Positions 16,268-24,557 of a stretch of 64,000 bases of DNA are shown here, piece after piece. The position numbers and the translations under genes are program-made. Origin of the DNA: CALANV01 sp036381615 (GTDB taxonomy: Bacteria; Pseudomonadota; Alphaproteobacteria; CACIAM-22H2); NCBI GenBank assembly GCA_036381615.1, contig DASVCL010000003.1:34988-98987 (forward strand). Reading direction: 5' to 3'. Within the stretch, counting starts at the first letter, position 1. The number at the start of each line of letters is the position of its first letter. Below the pieces are notes generated by a model. It ran no database searches. It worked only from the letters and a program-made list of their open reading frames with translations, and had not been told where the DNA came from.

Positions 16268-17266
16268 CTAGGGGCGGAGCAGGCCGACGATGTCCCGGAT
16301 ACGACGGAGGTTCTCCTCGGCGATGGCGTTCGCCCGTTCGGCGCCTTCGCGCAGGATGGAGTCGACATAGCCGGGATCCGCCATCAGGCGCTTCATTTCG
16401 GCCCCGATCGGCCCCATTACGGCAACGGCCGCATCGGCCAGCGCCGTCTTGAATGTGGAGAACTGGGCGCCGGCGAATTTCCGGACCGCTTCCTCGAGCG
16501 TCAGGTCGGTAAGCGCGGCATAGATGCCGAGCAGATTTTCAGCTTCGGGCCGGCCCGCGAGCCCACCCGGCTCGTCCGGCAGAAGGTCCGGGTCGGTCTT
16601 CGCCTTCTTGATCTTGTCGGCGATCGCCGCCGCATCGTCCGAAAGGTTGATGCGCGAGTAATCCGACGCATCGGACTTGCTCATCTTCTTGGTACCGTCC
16701 CGCAGCGACATGACCCGGGTCGCCGTGCCGAAGATCTGCGGCTCGGGCAGCGGGAAGAACTCGATCCCGTAACGCCGGTTGAAGGCGCCGGCGATGTCAC
16801 GGGCAAGTTCCAGATGCTGCTTCTGGTCCTCGCCGACCGGGACATGGGTCGCCCGATACAGCAGGATGTCCGCTGCCATGAGAACCGGGTACGCGTAGAG
16901 GCCGAGTCCGGCGTTCTCGCGCTGCTTGCCGGCCTTTTCCTTGAACTGCGTCATCCGGTTCAGCCAGCCGAGCGGGGTCATGCAGCCGAGCAGCCAGGCC
17001 AGCTCCGTATGGCCGGGCACCATCGACTGGTTGAAGATGATGCAGGATTTCGGGTCGATGCCGGATGCGATATAGGCCGCCGTCACCTCGCGCGTATGCG
17101 CGCGCAGCTGCGCAGGATCCTGGGGAATGGTCAGGGCATGCAGGTCGACGACACAAAAGATGCACTCGAAATCCCGCTGCAGCTTGACCCAGTTGCGGAT
17201 CGCGCCGAGATAGTTGCCGAGGTGCAGATTGCCGGTGGGCTGAATACCCGAGAAAATCCGATTCAT
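16268..17266 (-). CDS. trpS: Tryptophanyl-tRNA synthetase
   Basis: Class I aminoacyl-tRNA synthetase of 332 residues. The HIGH-type motif lies in SGIQPTGNLHLGNYLGA at the N-terminus and the KMSKS motif appears as KKMSKSDASDYSRI near residue 195. The tryptophan-site block SCIIFNQSMVPGHTELAWLL is present. Length and start match the bacterial family. It is 99 bases downstream of murJ on the same strand; murJ-trpS is the usual alphaproteobacterial order. Confidence 0.96.
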   Translation of the reverse strand: MNRIFSGIQPTGNLHLGNYLGAIRNWVKLQRDFECIFCVVDLHALTIPQDPAQLRAHTREVTAAYIASGIDPKSCIIFNQSMVPGHTELAWLLGCMTPLGWLNRMTQFKEKAGKQRENAGLGLYAYPVLMAADILLYRATHVPVGEDQKQHLELARDIAGAFNRRYGIEFFPLPEPQIFGTATRVMSLRDGTKKMSKSDASDYSRINLSDDAAAIADKIKKAKTDPDLLPDEPGGLAGRPEAENLLGIYAALTDLTLEEAVRKFAGAQFSTFKTALADAAVAVMGPIGAEMKRLMADPGYVDSILREGAERANAIAEENLRRIRDIVGLLRP

Positions 17267-17365
17267 TGGTGTGTTCCGGAAGCAGCGGCGGGTGTTATGG
17301 CCGCTCCGGCGTGCCTGGTCAACCCGAGGCGCGCCGCAACGCCGGGCGATGCCGGCGGACGCCCC

Positions 17366-18910
17366 TCAACTTCTCTGGAACAACCGGCGCGCCTCCTTGA
17401 GGTCGACGGCCCGGACGACCAGAGCCGTCGCCGCGAACGTCGCGAGCCCGAACAGAATCAGTGCGCCGAGCGCCGACGACCGCCGGATCATCCCGGCCGC
17501 GAGCGATGGTTCGAATGCCGGCAGCACCGCCCACAGGACCACGGCCATCAGCGCCGCCGCCAGCAGCACGCGCGGCGCCCGCCGACGCAACTGGCGGTCA
17601 GGAGCGAAGTAGCCGCGCCGGCGTAGCGCGGCGGCGAGCAGCCCGACATTGAGCCAGGCTGAGACGACCGTCGCGAGCGCGATCCCGACATGTGCGAAGA
17701 GCTGCATCGCGGCGAGCGCCACCGCCGTATTCACCACGACGCATCCAACCGCGATCTTGACTGGTGTGCGCGTATCCTCCCGCGCATAGAAGCATGGCGT
17801 CAGGACCTTGATCAGGACATAGGCCGGCAGCCCCAATGCATAGGCGGCGAGCGCCGCCGCCGTCGCGCGGACCTCGGCGGCGCCAAAGGCGCCGCGCTCG
17901 AACAGCACGGCGATAATCGGCCGATCGAGCACGATCAGGGCGGCAGCCGCGGGAAGCGTCAACAGAAGCGCCGCCTCGAGCGCGCGGTTCTGCGTCTCCA
18001 CCGCCGCCGCGTGCTCGCCCCTGCGTACCTGACGGGAAAGGACCGGCAGGATCGCGGTGCCGATCGCGATGCCGACCACCGCGAGCGGAAGCTCGTAGAT
18101 CCGGTCGGCGTAGTAGAGAAACGAGACCGCGCCGGTCGGCAGCAACGAGGCCAGCATGACGTCGATGAGCAGGTTCACCTGGACGACGCCACTGCCGAGC
18201 GCCGCCGGAAGCATCAGGACCAGCAGTCGGCGGACCTCCGGCGTAAGGCGCGGACGCGGCAGGGACAATCCCATGCCGGCACGCCCGCAGGCCCATGCGA
18301 GCCAGACGAACTGTACCACCCCCGCCGCGGCGACACCCCAGGCCAACGCGTGGCCGCCCGTCGGCAGACGATGCACGAGGCCGATCAGCGCGCCGATGAG
18401 GCACAGATTGAGCAGAATCGGCGTGGCCGCCACGGCCGCGAACCGGTCGAGCGAGTTGAGCACGCCGCCCTGCAGCGACACGAGCGAGATGAACAGGAGA
18501 TAAGGAAAGGTGATCCGCGTGAATTCGACGGCCAGCCGGAACTTCTCGGGATCGCCGGCAAAGCCGGGCGCGGCCAGGGTGATGAACCACGGCATCCCGG
18601 CCTCGATCACGACCAGGAGCACGACGAGAACGCCGAGCAGGACAGCCAGCGTATCCTCGGCGAAAAGGCGTGCGGCCGTGCGCCCGGCCGTCGCGATCTT
18701 GCCGGCAAACATCGGGACGAAGGCGGCGTTGAACGCGCCTTCCGCGAACAGGCGCCGAAAGAAATTGGGAAACTTGAACGCGACGAAGAACGCATCGGCC
18801 ACCGGTCCCGCGCCCAGATAGGCCGCGACGAGGACATCCCGGACGAAGCCGAGGACACGGCTGACCATGGTGTAGCCGCCGACGGTAGCGATGGAGCGGA
18901 AGAGAGCCAT
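17366..18910 (-). CDS. murJ: Lipid II flippase MurJ
   Basis: Multi-pass inner-membrane flippase (514 residues, about 14 hydrophobic segments) that exports lipid II for peptidoglycan synthesis. The N-terminus MALFRSIATVGGYTMVSRVL and the family block GPVADAFFVAFKFPNFFRRL are diagnostic, followed by FAEGAFNAAFVPMF. Conserved arginines and the later YYADRIYELPLAVVGIAIGT block are present. I start at the ATG of MALFRS; the longer frame upstream is not homologous. It lies between glnD and trpS as in many relatives, here with three small genes inserted between it and glnD. Confidence 0.95.
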   Translation of the reverse strand: MALFRSIATVGGYTMVSRVLGFVRDVLVAAYLGAGPVADAFFVAFKFPNFFRRLFAEGAFNAAFVPMFAGKIATAGRTAARLFAEDTLAVLLGVLVVLLVVIEAGMPWFITLAAPGFAGDPEKFRLAVEFTRITFPYLLFISLVSLQGGVLNSLDRFAAVAATPILLNLCLIGALIGLVHRLPTGGHALAWGVAAAGVVQFVWLAWACGRAGMGLSLPRPRLTPEVRRLLVLMLPAALGSGVVQVNLLIDVMLASLLPTGAVSFLYYADRIYELPLAVVGIAIGTAILPVLSRQVRRGEHAAAVETQNRALEAALLLTLPAAAALIVLDRPIIAVLFERGAFGAAEVRATAAALAAYALGLPAYVLIKVLTPCFYAREDTRTPVKIAVGCVVVNTAVALAAMQLFAHVGIALATVVSAWLNVGLLAAALRRRGYFAPDRQLRRRAPRVLLAAALMAVVLWAVLPAFEPSLAAGMIRRSSALGALILFGLATFAATALVVRAVDLKEARRLFQRS

Positions 18911-19184
18911 TGACGCGCGTCGAAAGATGGACGGGCCCTTGCGCCCGCCCGGCCTTCGCCCGGACACGAGGCGCTTCTCGAAACGGCGCCATACCTACCC
19001 CATCGGCGGGGCGAAAAGAAGGCGTCCGGACGGCGGCTTCTGCGTCGCGCCGGAATGTGTTACCGGACTGCCGCCGGGGCCGGCGACTTAAGACACCGCG
19101 CCGGGTCGGACGTTGCCCCGCGCCGGCGCGACAAGACCTGCCGATCCTCCGGCCATGACCGATCCGTTCGACAGGAGGGCCGAC

Positions 19185-19757
19185 ATGCGTTCGATCCGAG
19201 TCCTTCTCGTCTTTTGCCTGCTGCTCGTCGGTGGCGTCGGTGCGGCCGACACCGCGTCACCCTACGCCGGGCAGGAGCAGCGCGAGATCAAGGCGTTATC
19301 ACCAACCGAGATCGAGGATCTGCTCGCCGGCCGGGGCATGGGTCTGGCCAAGGCCGCCGAGCTCAACGGCTACCCTGGTCCGGCGCACGTGCTCGAACTC
19401 GCCGATCGTCTCCGGCTCACGCCGGAACAGCGGACGGCCACGCAAGCGCTCTTCGAGGGGATGAGCCAGGACGCGCGCCGGCTGGGCGCCGCCATCGTGG
19501 CCGCTGAACGCGATCTCGAGCGCGGCTTCGCCGAGCATCGCCTGGACGAAGGCGACCTGCAGGCCCGGCTCAATGCGCTCGGTGCACTCCAGGCGGAACT
19601 GCGCTTCGTGCATTTGCGCACGCACTTGGCGCAGGCCGCCCTTTTGACGCCGGCGCAGATCGCCCGCTACGACGCACTGCGCGGTTATGACCGAATGGAA
19701 GCACCCGCCCGCCATGGGAAACACGGATCCCACGGGGCACACGGTTCGCCCCAGTAG
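19185..19757 (+). CDS. Spy/CpxP-like periplasmic protein with His-rich tail
   Basis: Exported protein of 190 residues. A signal peptide (LLVFCLLLVGGVGAADT) is followed by a helical region with two LTPxQ signatures (RLRLTPEQRTATQ near residue 85 and AALLTPAQIARYDAL near 160), typical of the Spy/CpxP/metal-resistance superfamily. The C-terminal tail HGKHGSHGAHG is histidine-rich and could bind metal. The ATG is chosen because AGGAGG stands six bases ahead; a longer frame upstream lacks such a site. It is the only plus-strand gene in this stretch and has no obvious partner, so chaperone or metal sensing remains an inference. Confidence 0.75.
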   Translation: MRSIRVLLVFCLLLVGGVGAADTASPYAGQEQREIKALSPTEIEDLLAGRGMGLAKAAELNGYPGPAHVLELADRLRLTPEQRTATQALFEGMSQDARRLGAAIVAAERDLERGFAEHRLDEGDLQARLNALGALQAELRFVHLRTHLAQAALLTPAQIARYDALRGYDRMEAPARHGKHGSHGAHGSPQ

Positions 19758-19789
19758 AGCGGCACCCGGGTTGTTTCGCGCGTAACGCG

Positions 19790-20203
19790 TCAGCGGCGCG
19801 TCCGGCCCGCCGCGTCACGCGCCGCGCGTTCTGCCGCGTCGCGGTCGCGGACCGCACGATCGTGCTCCAGCCGATCCCGGCGCAACGCGTCATCACGCAT
19901 CATGTCGCCGGCCCGGTTGGGCGGGTCGCCGGGCAATGGCGGCGCCGCGCCGAGCGGCAGACTTGGCCGGCTCGGCCGGAGCAGAAGGTCGCGGTTGGTC
20001 CTCTCGAGCTGATCGCGTGCCGCGCGGGCGGCGCGGTCGCTTTCGACACGATCGCGTTCGGCACGTTCGTACCGGTCCTGCAGCCGCCGTTCTTCGGCTT
20101 GCCCTCGCTCCAGGTTCGGTCCCGGTTCGCGCCACGGCTGTGCCGCCGCTGGAAGAACGGCGACGGCCATCACGGACAGTGCAACCAGCAAAGCAAGCTT
20201 CAC
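19790..20203 (-). CDS. Hypothetical exported Arg/Asp-rich protein
   Basis: About 137 residues from a GTG start preceded by GGGTGA. The first 23 residues (KLALLVALSVMAVAVLPAAA then QPW) form a good signal peptide. The mature part is highly charged and repetitive in R, D, E and A (for example ERRLQDRYERAERDRVESDR) and is predicted helical or coiled coil. I recognise no family. It is convergent with the Spy-like gene and 32 bases downstream of a small gene following glnD. A second GTG three codons upstream is also possible. The signal peptide is the main evidence that it is real. Confidence 0.6.
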   Translation of the reverse strand: MKLALLVALSVMAVAVLPAAAQPWREPGPNLERGQAEERRLQDRYERAERDRVESDRAARAARDQLERTNRDLLLRPSRPSLPLGAAPPLPGDPPNRAGDMMRDDALRRDRLEHDRAVRDRDAAERAARDAAGRTRR

Positions 20204-20235
20204 GGCATTCACCCGATGTAAAGGGCGTTGCCGAT

Positions 20236-20529
20236 TCAACCGCCGCTGTGCTCTTGCGTTCCCGGCCTGAGTCCATGGGAACGCTGCAGCAGTCCGAGCC
20301 ATGGCGACCAGGCGAGTTGCGTGAACGCGAGCCACCCGTGCCACCACATCGCCGGCGCCATGCCGAATGCGGCGAGCGCCGCCGGCATCATTGCATCGCC
20401 CAAGGCGGCAAAGGACGGGTCCGCCCGCATGCTGATGGTGATGTACTCGGCGGCCTCGTGCGCCGGCTTGCGTCGCGTCATCTCGATGTCGAGGCCGGGC
20501 AGTCGGGCAATTGCCCTGATTTCATCCAT
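20236..20529 (-). CDS. Small conserved-looking protein downstream of glnD
   Basis: About 97 residues, starting MDEIRAIARLPGLDIEMTRR and containing EAAEYITISMRADPSF, then a tryptophan-rich end (MWWHGWLAFTQLAWSPWLGL). The composition is unlike a shadow frame and the protein follows glnD directly. Two starts are possible: ATG at 20529 with GAGG nine bases upstream, or ATG at 20544 that overlaps the glnD stop by four bases (five extra residues). The aromatic C-terminus suggests membrane association. I cannot assign a function. Confidence 0.6.
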   Translation of the reverse strand: MDEIRAIARLPGLDIEMTRRKPAHEAAEYITISMRADPSFAALGDAMMPAALAAFGMAPAMWWHGWLAFTQLAWSPWLGLLQRSHGLRPGTQEHSGG

Positions 20530-20540
20530 CCTGGGTGACC

Positions 20541-23381
20541 TCATCCGGCTGCCGCCGTCGTCCGCGCAATCCGCCGCGGGCGTACCGGGATGTGGGACTT
20601 GTCCTTCGCATCGGGATCGGCGAGTGCCGCAAGCAACCGCTCGCGGATCCGCTTCAGCTTGTGCTCCTCGTCGATTTTGTGCCCGAACACGTCCTTGACG
20701 TAAAACACGTCGACCACGCGTTCGCCGTAGGTCGCGATCTTCGCGGTACCGATCGACAGTCCGAGTTCGGTCAGCGCATTCGTCACCTCGAAGAGCAGGC
20801 CGGGCCGGTCGCGGCCATTCACTTCAATGACCGTGTGCGTCGCCGATGCCTTGTTGTCGATCAGCACGCGCGGCGGCACGGCGAAGACGCGCGCGCGGCT
20901 CTGAACCCTCGGCCGCTTGGCAAGCGCGTCACGCAGTTTCAGCCGGCCCGACAGCGCCTGCTCGATCAGGGTTGCGAGTTTCGCCAGACGTTCGGGCTTG
21001 TCGAACGCGGCCCCTGCGCTGTCCACGGACGGCAGCGTCTCCTGGATGAGAAACGTGTCGAGCGCCATGCCGTTCGCCATCGTGAAGATCTGCGCCGCCA
21101 CGATGTTCGCGCCGGCAAGCGCCATGGCGCCGGCGATTCGGCTGAACAGGCCGGGATGGTCGGCGGTGTAGATCGTGATCTCCGTGATTCCGCGCGCGCG
21201 ATCGATACGCGTATCGAGTGAGATTGGCGCCTCGTCCCGTTCGGCCTGACGGATGAAGCGCGCATGCCGGGCCTGCGTCGCAGTGTCGACCGAAAGCCAG
21301 TAGGCCGGATAGCCGCGGGCATAATGGGCGACGATGTCCTCGTCGGGCCAGTCGGCAAGCTCGGTGCGCAACGCCGATTTTGCCGCCTCGATCCGCATCT
21401 TGGCGCTGTCCGCAAGCACCGTGCCGGACATCGCCTCTTCGGCCCGATCGTAGAGCTCGCGCAGCAGCGTCGCCTTCCAATTGTTCCAGACATTCGGCCC
21501 CACCGCGCGTATGTCGGCCACGGTGAGACAGAGCAGCAGCCGCAACCGCTCAGGGGACTGGACGAGATCCACGAAGTCGTGAAGCGTCTGCGGGTCCTGG
21601 ATATCGCGCTTGAAGGCGGTGTTCGACATCGCCAGATGCCAGCGGACCAGCCATGCGACCGTCTCCGTCTCCTCGTCGCTCAGGCCCAGGCGCGGCCCCA
21701 GCCGCAGCGCGATGTCCGCGCCCAGAACCGAATGGTCGCCGCCGCGCCCCTTGGCGATGTCATGGAGAAGGACTGCCACATACAGCGCGCGGCGCGACTG
21801 GATCTTGTGAATGACCTCGCTCGACAGCGGCAGCTCGGACGCAAGCTCGCCATTCTCGATGCGGTGGAGAATGCCGATCGCGAAGATCGTGTGCTCGTCG
21901 ACCGTATAGACATGGTACATGTCGTGCTGCATCTGCGCGACGACACGGCCGAAATCCGGCACGAACCGGCCGAACACACCCGCCTCGTTCATGGCCCGCA
22001 ACGTGCGCTCGGAGTCATGCCGGTCCGTGAGCATCTCGAGGAACAGCCTGTTCGCCTCCGGATCCGCGCGCAGCCGTCCGTCGATCAGCTTGAGATTCCG
22101 GCGTATCAGCCGCAGCGCGTAAGGGTGGATCTCCAGATCATGCTCCTGCGCCACGCGGAAAATGCGCAGAAAGTTGACGGGATCGTCGGCAAAGGCGCTG
22201 TTCTTGGAAACCGTCAGGCGGCCGTTTTCGACGGCGAAACCTTCGAGCCGCGGGCGGGCGCGCCGCATGAACGACGGCAGCGGCAGTCGCGAGAGGCTCA
22301 GTCGCGGCTTCTTCTCGGCCTCGATCTCCAGCGCGGCGCAGAAGATGCGGGTCAGGTCGCCCACGTCCTTGGCGACGAGGAAGTAATGCTTCATCAGCCG
22401 CTCGACGCCGCGCGTCCCGCGATGGTCGGTATAGCCCATGCGGGCGGCGACCTCCGGCTGGACGTCGAACGTCAGCCGATCGTCGGCGCGCTTCGTGACG
22501 TAGTGCAGGTGACACCGGACCGTCCACAGGAACTCCTGGGCCTTGGCGAACTTCGCGGCCTCCTCGCTTGTCACGACGCCCTTGACGACGAGTTCGTCGA
22601 CCCGCTCCACCCGATGAATGTATTTCGCGATCCAGAACAGGGTGTGCAGGTCGCGCAGGCCGCCCTTGCCTTCCTTGACGTTCGGCTCCAGCACGTAGCG
22701 GGAGTCGCCCATCCGGATGTGCCGCTCGTTGCGCTCGGCAAGTTTGGCGGCGACGAACTCCGCCTCCGAACCCTTGACGATTCCGGTCAGGAACTGCCGC
22801 CGGAAATCGGCATAGAGCTTGTCGTCCCCCCACAGGAACCGCGATTCGAGGAGCGCGGTGCGGATCGTCATGTCGTCGCGCGCAAGGCGAAGGCATTCGT
22901 CGACCGAGCGTGTCGCGTGTCCGACCTTCAGCCCCAGATCCCACAGCATGTAGAGAATGAACTCGACGATCTGCTCGCCGCGCGGGGTCCGCTTGTACGG
23001 GTGCAGGAACAGAAGATCGACATCCGAATGCGGAGCGAGCTCGCCGCGCCCAAAGCCGCCGACGGCGACGATCGACAGCCGCTCGGCCTGGGTCGGATTG
23101 GCGATCCGGTAGACATAGCGGTCGGCATAATCGTGGATCAGCCGGATGAGCTGATCGAGCAGGAAACAGCCGGCACGGACGGTTTCGGCGCCGCTGGCAC
23201 GACCCTCCTCGAACCGCGTTCTGATCTCTGTTCGGCCGGCGGCCAGAACCGTCTTCAGCGCCTCGAGGCATCGGGCGCGCCTGGCATCCAGCGTCAGGTC
23301 CTCATCCTGCGCGATGGCATCCAAAATCGCGCCGACACTGCGACGATCGATGATCTCGCGCTGGTTGACGACCTGCTCCAT
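20541..23381 (-). CDS. glnD: Bifunctional uridylyltransferase/uridylyl-removing enzyme
   Basis: Nitrogen sensor that uridylylates and deuridylylates PII protein according to glutamine level. The 946-residue protein has the full domain order: nucleotidyltransferase (VGGFGRGELAPHSDVDLLFL near residue 107), a GlnD linker region (RYVLEPNVKEGKGGLRDLHT near 230), an HD hydrolase domain (LLHDIAKGRGGDHSVLG near 540) and two C-terminal ACT domains (about 735-800 and 840-915, the second including NGRDRPGLLFEVTNALTELG). All catalytic motifs look intact. The start is the ATG at 23381, giving a normal length. It lies upstream of the small gene, with murJ and trpS further on. Confidence 0.97.
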   Translation of the reverse strand: MEQVVNQREIIDRRSVGAILDAIAQDEDLTLDARRARCLEALKTVLAAGRTEIRTRFEEGRASGAETVRAGCFLLDQLIRLIHDYADRYVYRIANPTQAERLSIVAVGGFGRGELAPHSDVDLLFLHPYKRTPRGEQIVEFILYMLWDLGLKVGHATRSVDECLRLARDDMTIRTALLESRFLWGDDKLYADFRRQFLTGIVKGSEAEFVAAKLAERNERHIRMGDSRYVLEPNVKEGKGGLRDLHTLFWIAKYIHRVERVDELVVKGVVTSEEAAKFAKAQEFLWTVRCHLHYVTKRADDRLTFDVQPEVAARMGYTDHRGTRGVERLMKHYFLVAKDVGDLTRIFCAALEIEAEKKPRLSLSRLPLPSFMRRARPRLEGFAVENGRLTVSKNSAFADDPVNFLRIFRVAQEHDLEIHPYALRLIRRNLKLIDGRLRADPEANRLFLEMLTDRHDSERTLRAMNEAGVFGRFVPDFGRVVAQMQHDMYHVYTVDEHTIFAIGILHRIENGELASELPLSSEVIHKIQSRRALYVAVLLHDIAKGRGGDHSVLGADIALRLGPRLGLSDEETETVAWLVRWHLAMSNTAFKRDIQDPQTLHDFVDLVQSPERLRLLLCLTVADIRAVGPNVWNNWKATLLRELYDRAEEAMSGTVLADSAKMRIEAAKSALRTELADWPDEDIVAHYARGYPAYWLSVDTATQARHARFIRQAERDEAPISLDTRIDRARGITEITIYTADHPGLFSRIAGAMALAGANIVAAQIFTMANGMALDTFLIQETLPSVDSAGAAFDKPERLAKLATLIEQALSGRLKLRDALAKRPRVQSRARVFAVPPRVLIDNKASATHTVIEVNGRDRPGLLFEVTNALTELGLSIGTAKIATYGERVVDVFYVKDVFGHKIDEEHKLKRIRERLLAALADPDAKDKSHIPVRPRRIARTTAAAG

Positions 23382-23488
23382 TGGAACTGCCGAGATAGGC
23401 TCGAACGTTAACTGCCCGGGTAACGATCATATCGCGGGCCGGCGGCCACGGATACGACCTCGTCCCCAACCAAAAAGATGGAGAACGC

Positions 23489-24001
23489 ATGCGTCTATTC
23501 CATCGGCTCGTCGTCGCTTTCGGTGTCGTGGCCTTCGTCCCGGCATGTGGAGGCGCGGGCGGCCGGGTGAGCGAGCCGACGATTACCGCCGAGTTCGTAC
23601 GCGCACCGGCAGGTACTGCGGAGTCGGCCGTGCAGATCATCGCGACCGGGCGACAGCCGTTGACGAGCGCACTCCTGATTACCCCTTCGGGAACGACGCC
23701 GGCCAGCCTGATCGAGCGCGAAGCCAGCCCGCCCGTCGCTTATGGTGGCGGCCCCGATGTCGGTGTCGGCGTGTTCGGGGGTAGCGGCGGCGTCGGCATC
23801 GGCACCGGGATTTTCCTCGGCATTCCGGTCGGCGGCTATGACAGGCCCGTGGAGATCGTCCGCAGCCGGGCAACGATTCCCGTCTCGGATGTCGATGCCT
23901 ACCGGCAGAACTGGCCGCAATCCGTCATCCGGATCACGTTCGGAACGGAACCGTCATCGACCACCACCGACGTCCCTGCGCCGGCCCCGGGGGTCGAGTA
24001 G
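23489..24001 (+). CDS. Hypothetical glycine-rich lipoprotein
   Basis: A 170-residue protein with an N-terminal hydrophobic segment ending FVPACGG, a plausible lipobox with acylated Cys near residue 20. The middle is glycine-rich (PDVGVGVFGGSGGVGIGTGI) around a hydrophobic core, so it may be surface or membrane associated. A purine-rich GGAGAACGC precedes the ATG. I recognise no family. Four bases separate it from the iron-permease-family gene, so the pair is almost certainly one operon; it is divergent from glnD. Confidence 0.6.
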   Translation: MRLFHRLVVAFGVVAFVPACGGAGGRVSEPTITAEFVRAPAGTAESAVQIIATGRQPLTSALLITPSGTTPASLIEREASPPVAYGGGPDVGVGVFGGSGGVGIGTGIFLGIPVGGYDRPVEIVRSRATIPVSDVDAYRQNWPQSVIRITFGTEPSSTTTDVPAPAPGVE

Positions 24002-24005
24002 AACC

Positions 24006-24557
24006 ATGCACCGGATCAATACGCCGCATCGCGCCGCAGACGGCCCTTCGAAGGTGGCGGCGCCGAGACCGAAGATCATCGACCGGTTCGCGCGGATCGC
24101 ACGCGCGGCGGCGCACCAGCTGGGACATCCCCTGACCTTCGCGGCCGCGATCGGCGTGGTCGTGCTCTGGGCGGCAACCGGGCCGTTGTTCGGCTGGTCG
24201 GATACGTGGCAACTCGTCATCAACACGGGTACGACGATCGTCACGTTCGTGATGGTGTTCCTGATCCAGAACACCCAGAACCGGGACAACGAAGCCGTTC
24301 AGCTGAAACTGGACGAGCTGATCCGCACTACGGCACACGCCCGGAACCGGTTGCTGAACCTCGAGGAATGCTCCGAGGCGGAGATCGAGCACCTTCGGCG
24401 CGAGTTCCAGCGGCTCGCGGAAAAACGGCAGGCGGCCCAGGCGCGACTGGACGAGGCGATGGACCGTCGGCATTCCGAACATCAGGCGGGCAGCACGCAC
24501 CACGGGCCGCGTGAGCAGTCCCGGGCCGGCGATTCAAAATGTCCGCGTGACCGCTAG
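24006..24557 (+). CDS. Low-affinity iron permease-family membrane protein
   Basis: A 183-residue protein with two membrane segments, the second in DTWQLVINTGTTIVTFVMVF followed by LIQNTQNRDNEAVQLKLDEL, the signature of the Iron_permease family (PF04120). The C-terminal third is a charged helix (EAEIEHLRREFQRLAEKRQA) predicted to be coiled coil. Despite the family name, transport by bacterial members is not well established. The ATG is four bases after the lipoprotein stop. Its 3' end overlaps the convergent mutS gene by four bases. Confidence 0.8.
   Translation: MHRINTPHRAADGPSKVAAPRPKIIDRFARIARAAAHQLGHPLTFAAAIGVVVLWAATGPLFGWSDTWQLVINTGTTIVTFVMVFLIQNTQNRDNEAVQLKLDELIRTTAHARNRLLNLEECSEAEIEHLRREFQRLAEKRQAAQARLDEAMDRRHSEHQAGSTHHGPREQSRAGDSKCPRDR

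Noticed and set aside
15830..17626. A 598-codon plus-strand frame covering the tauE-trpS gap and trpS.
   Set aside because: trpS is clear on the other strand; the part within 15832-16267 has no homology signal or ribosome site.
21264..23411. A 715-codon open frame antisense to glnD.
   Set aside because: Explained by scarcity of stop codons opposite a high-GC gene; no start signal or domain.
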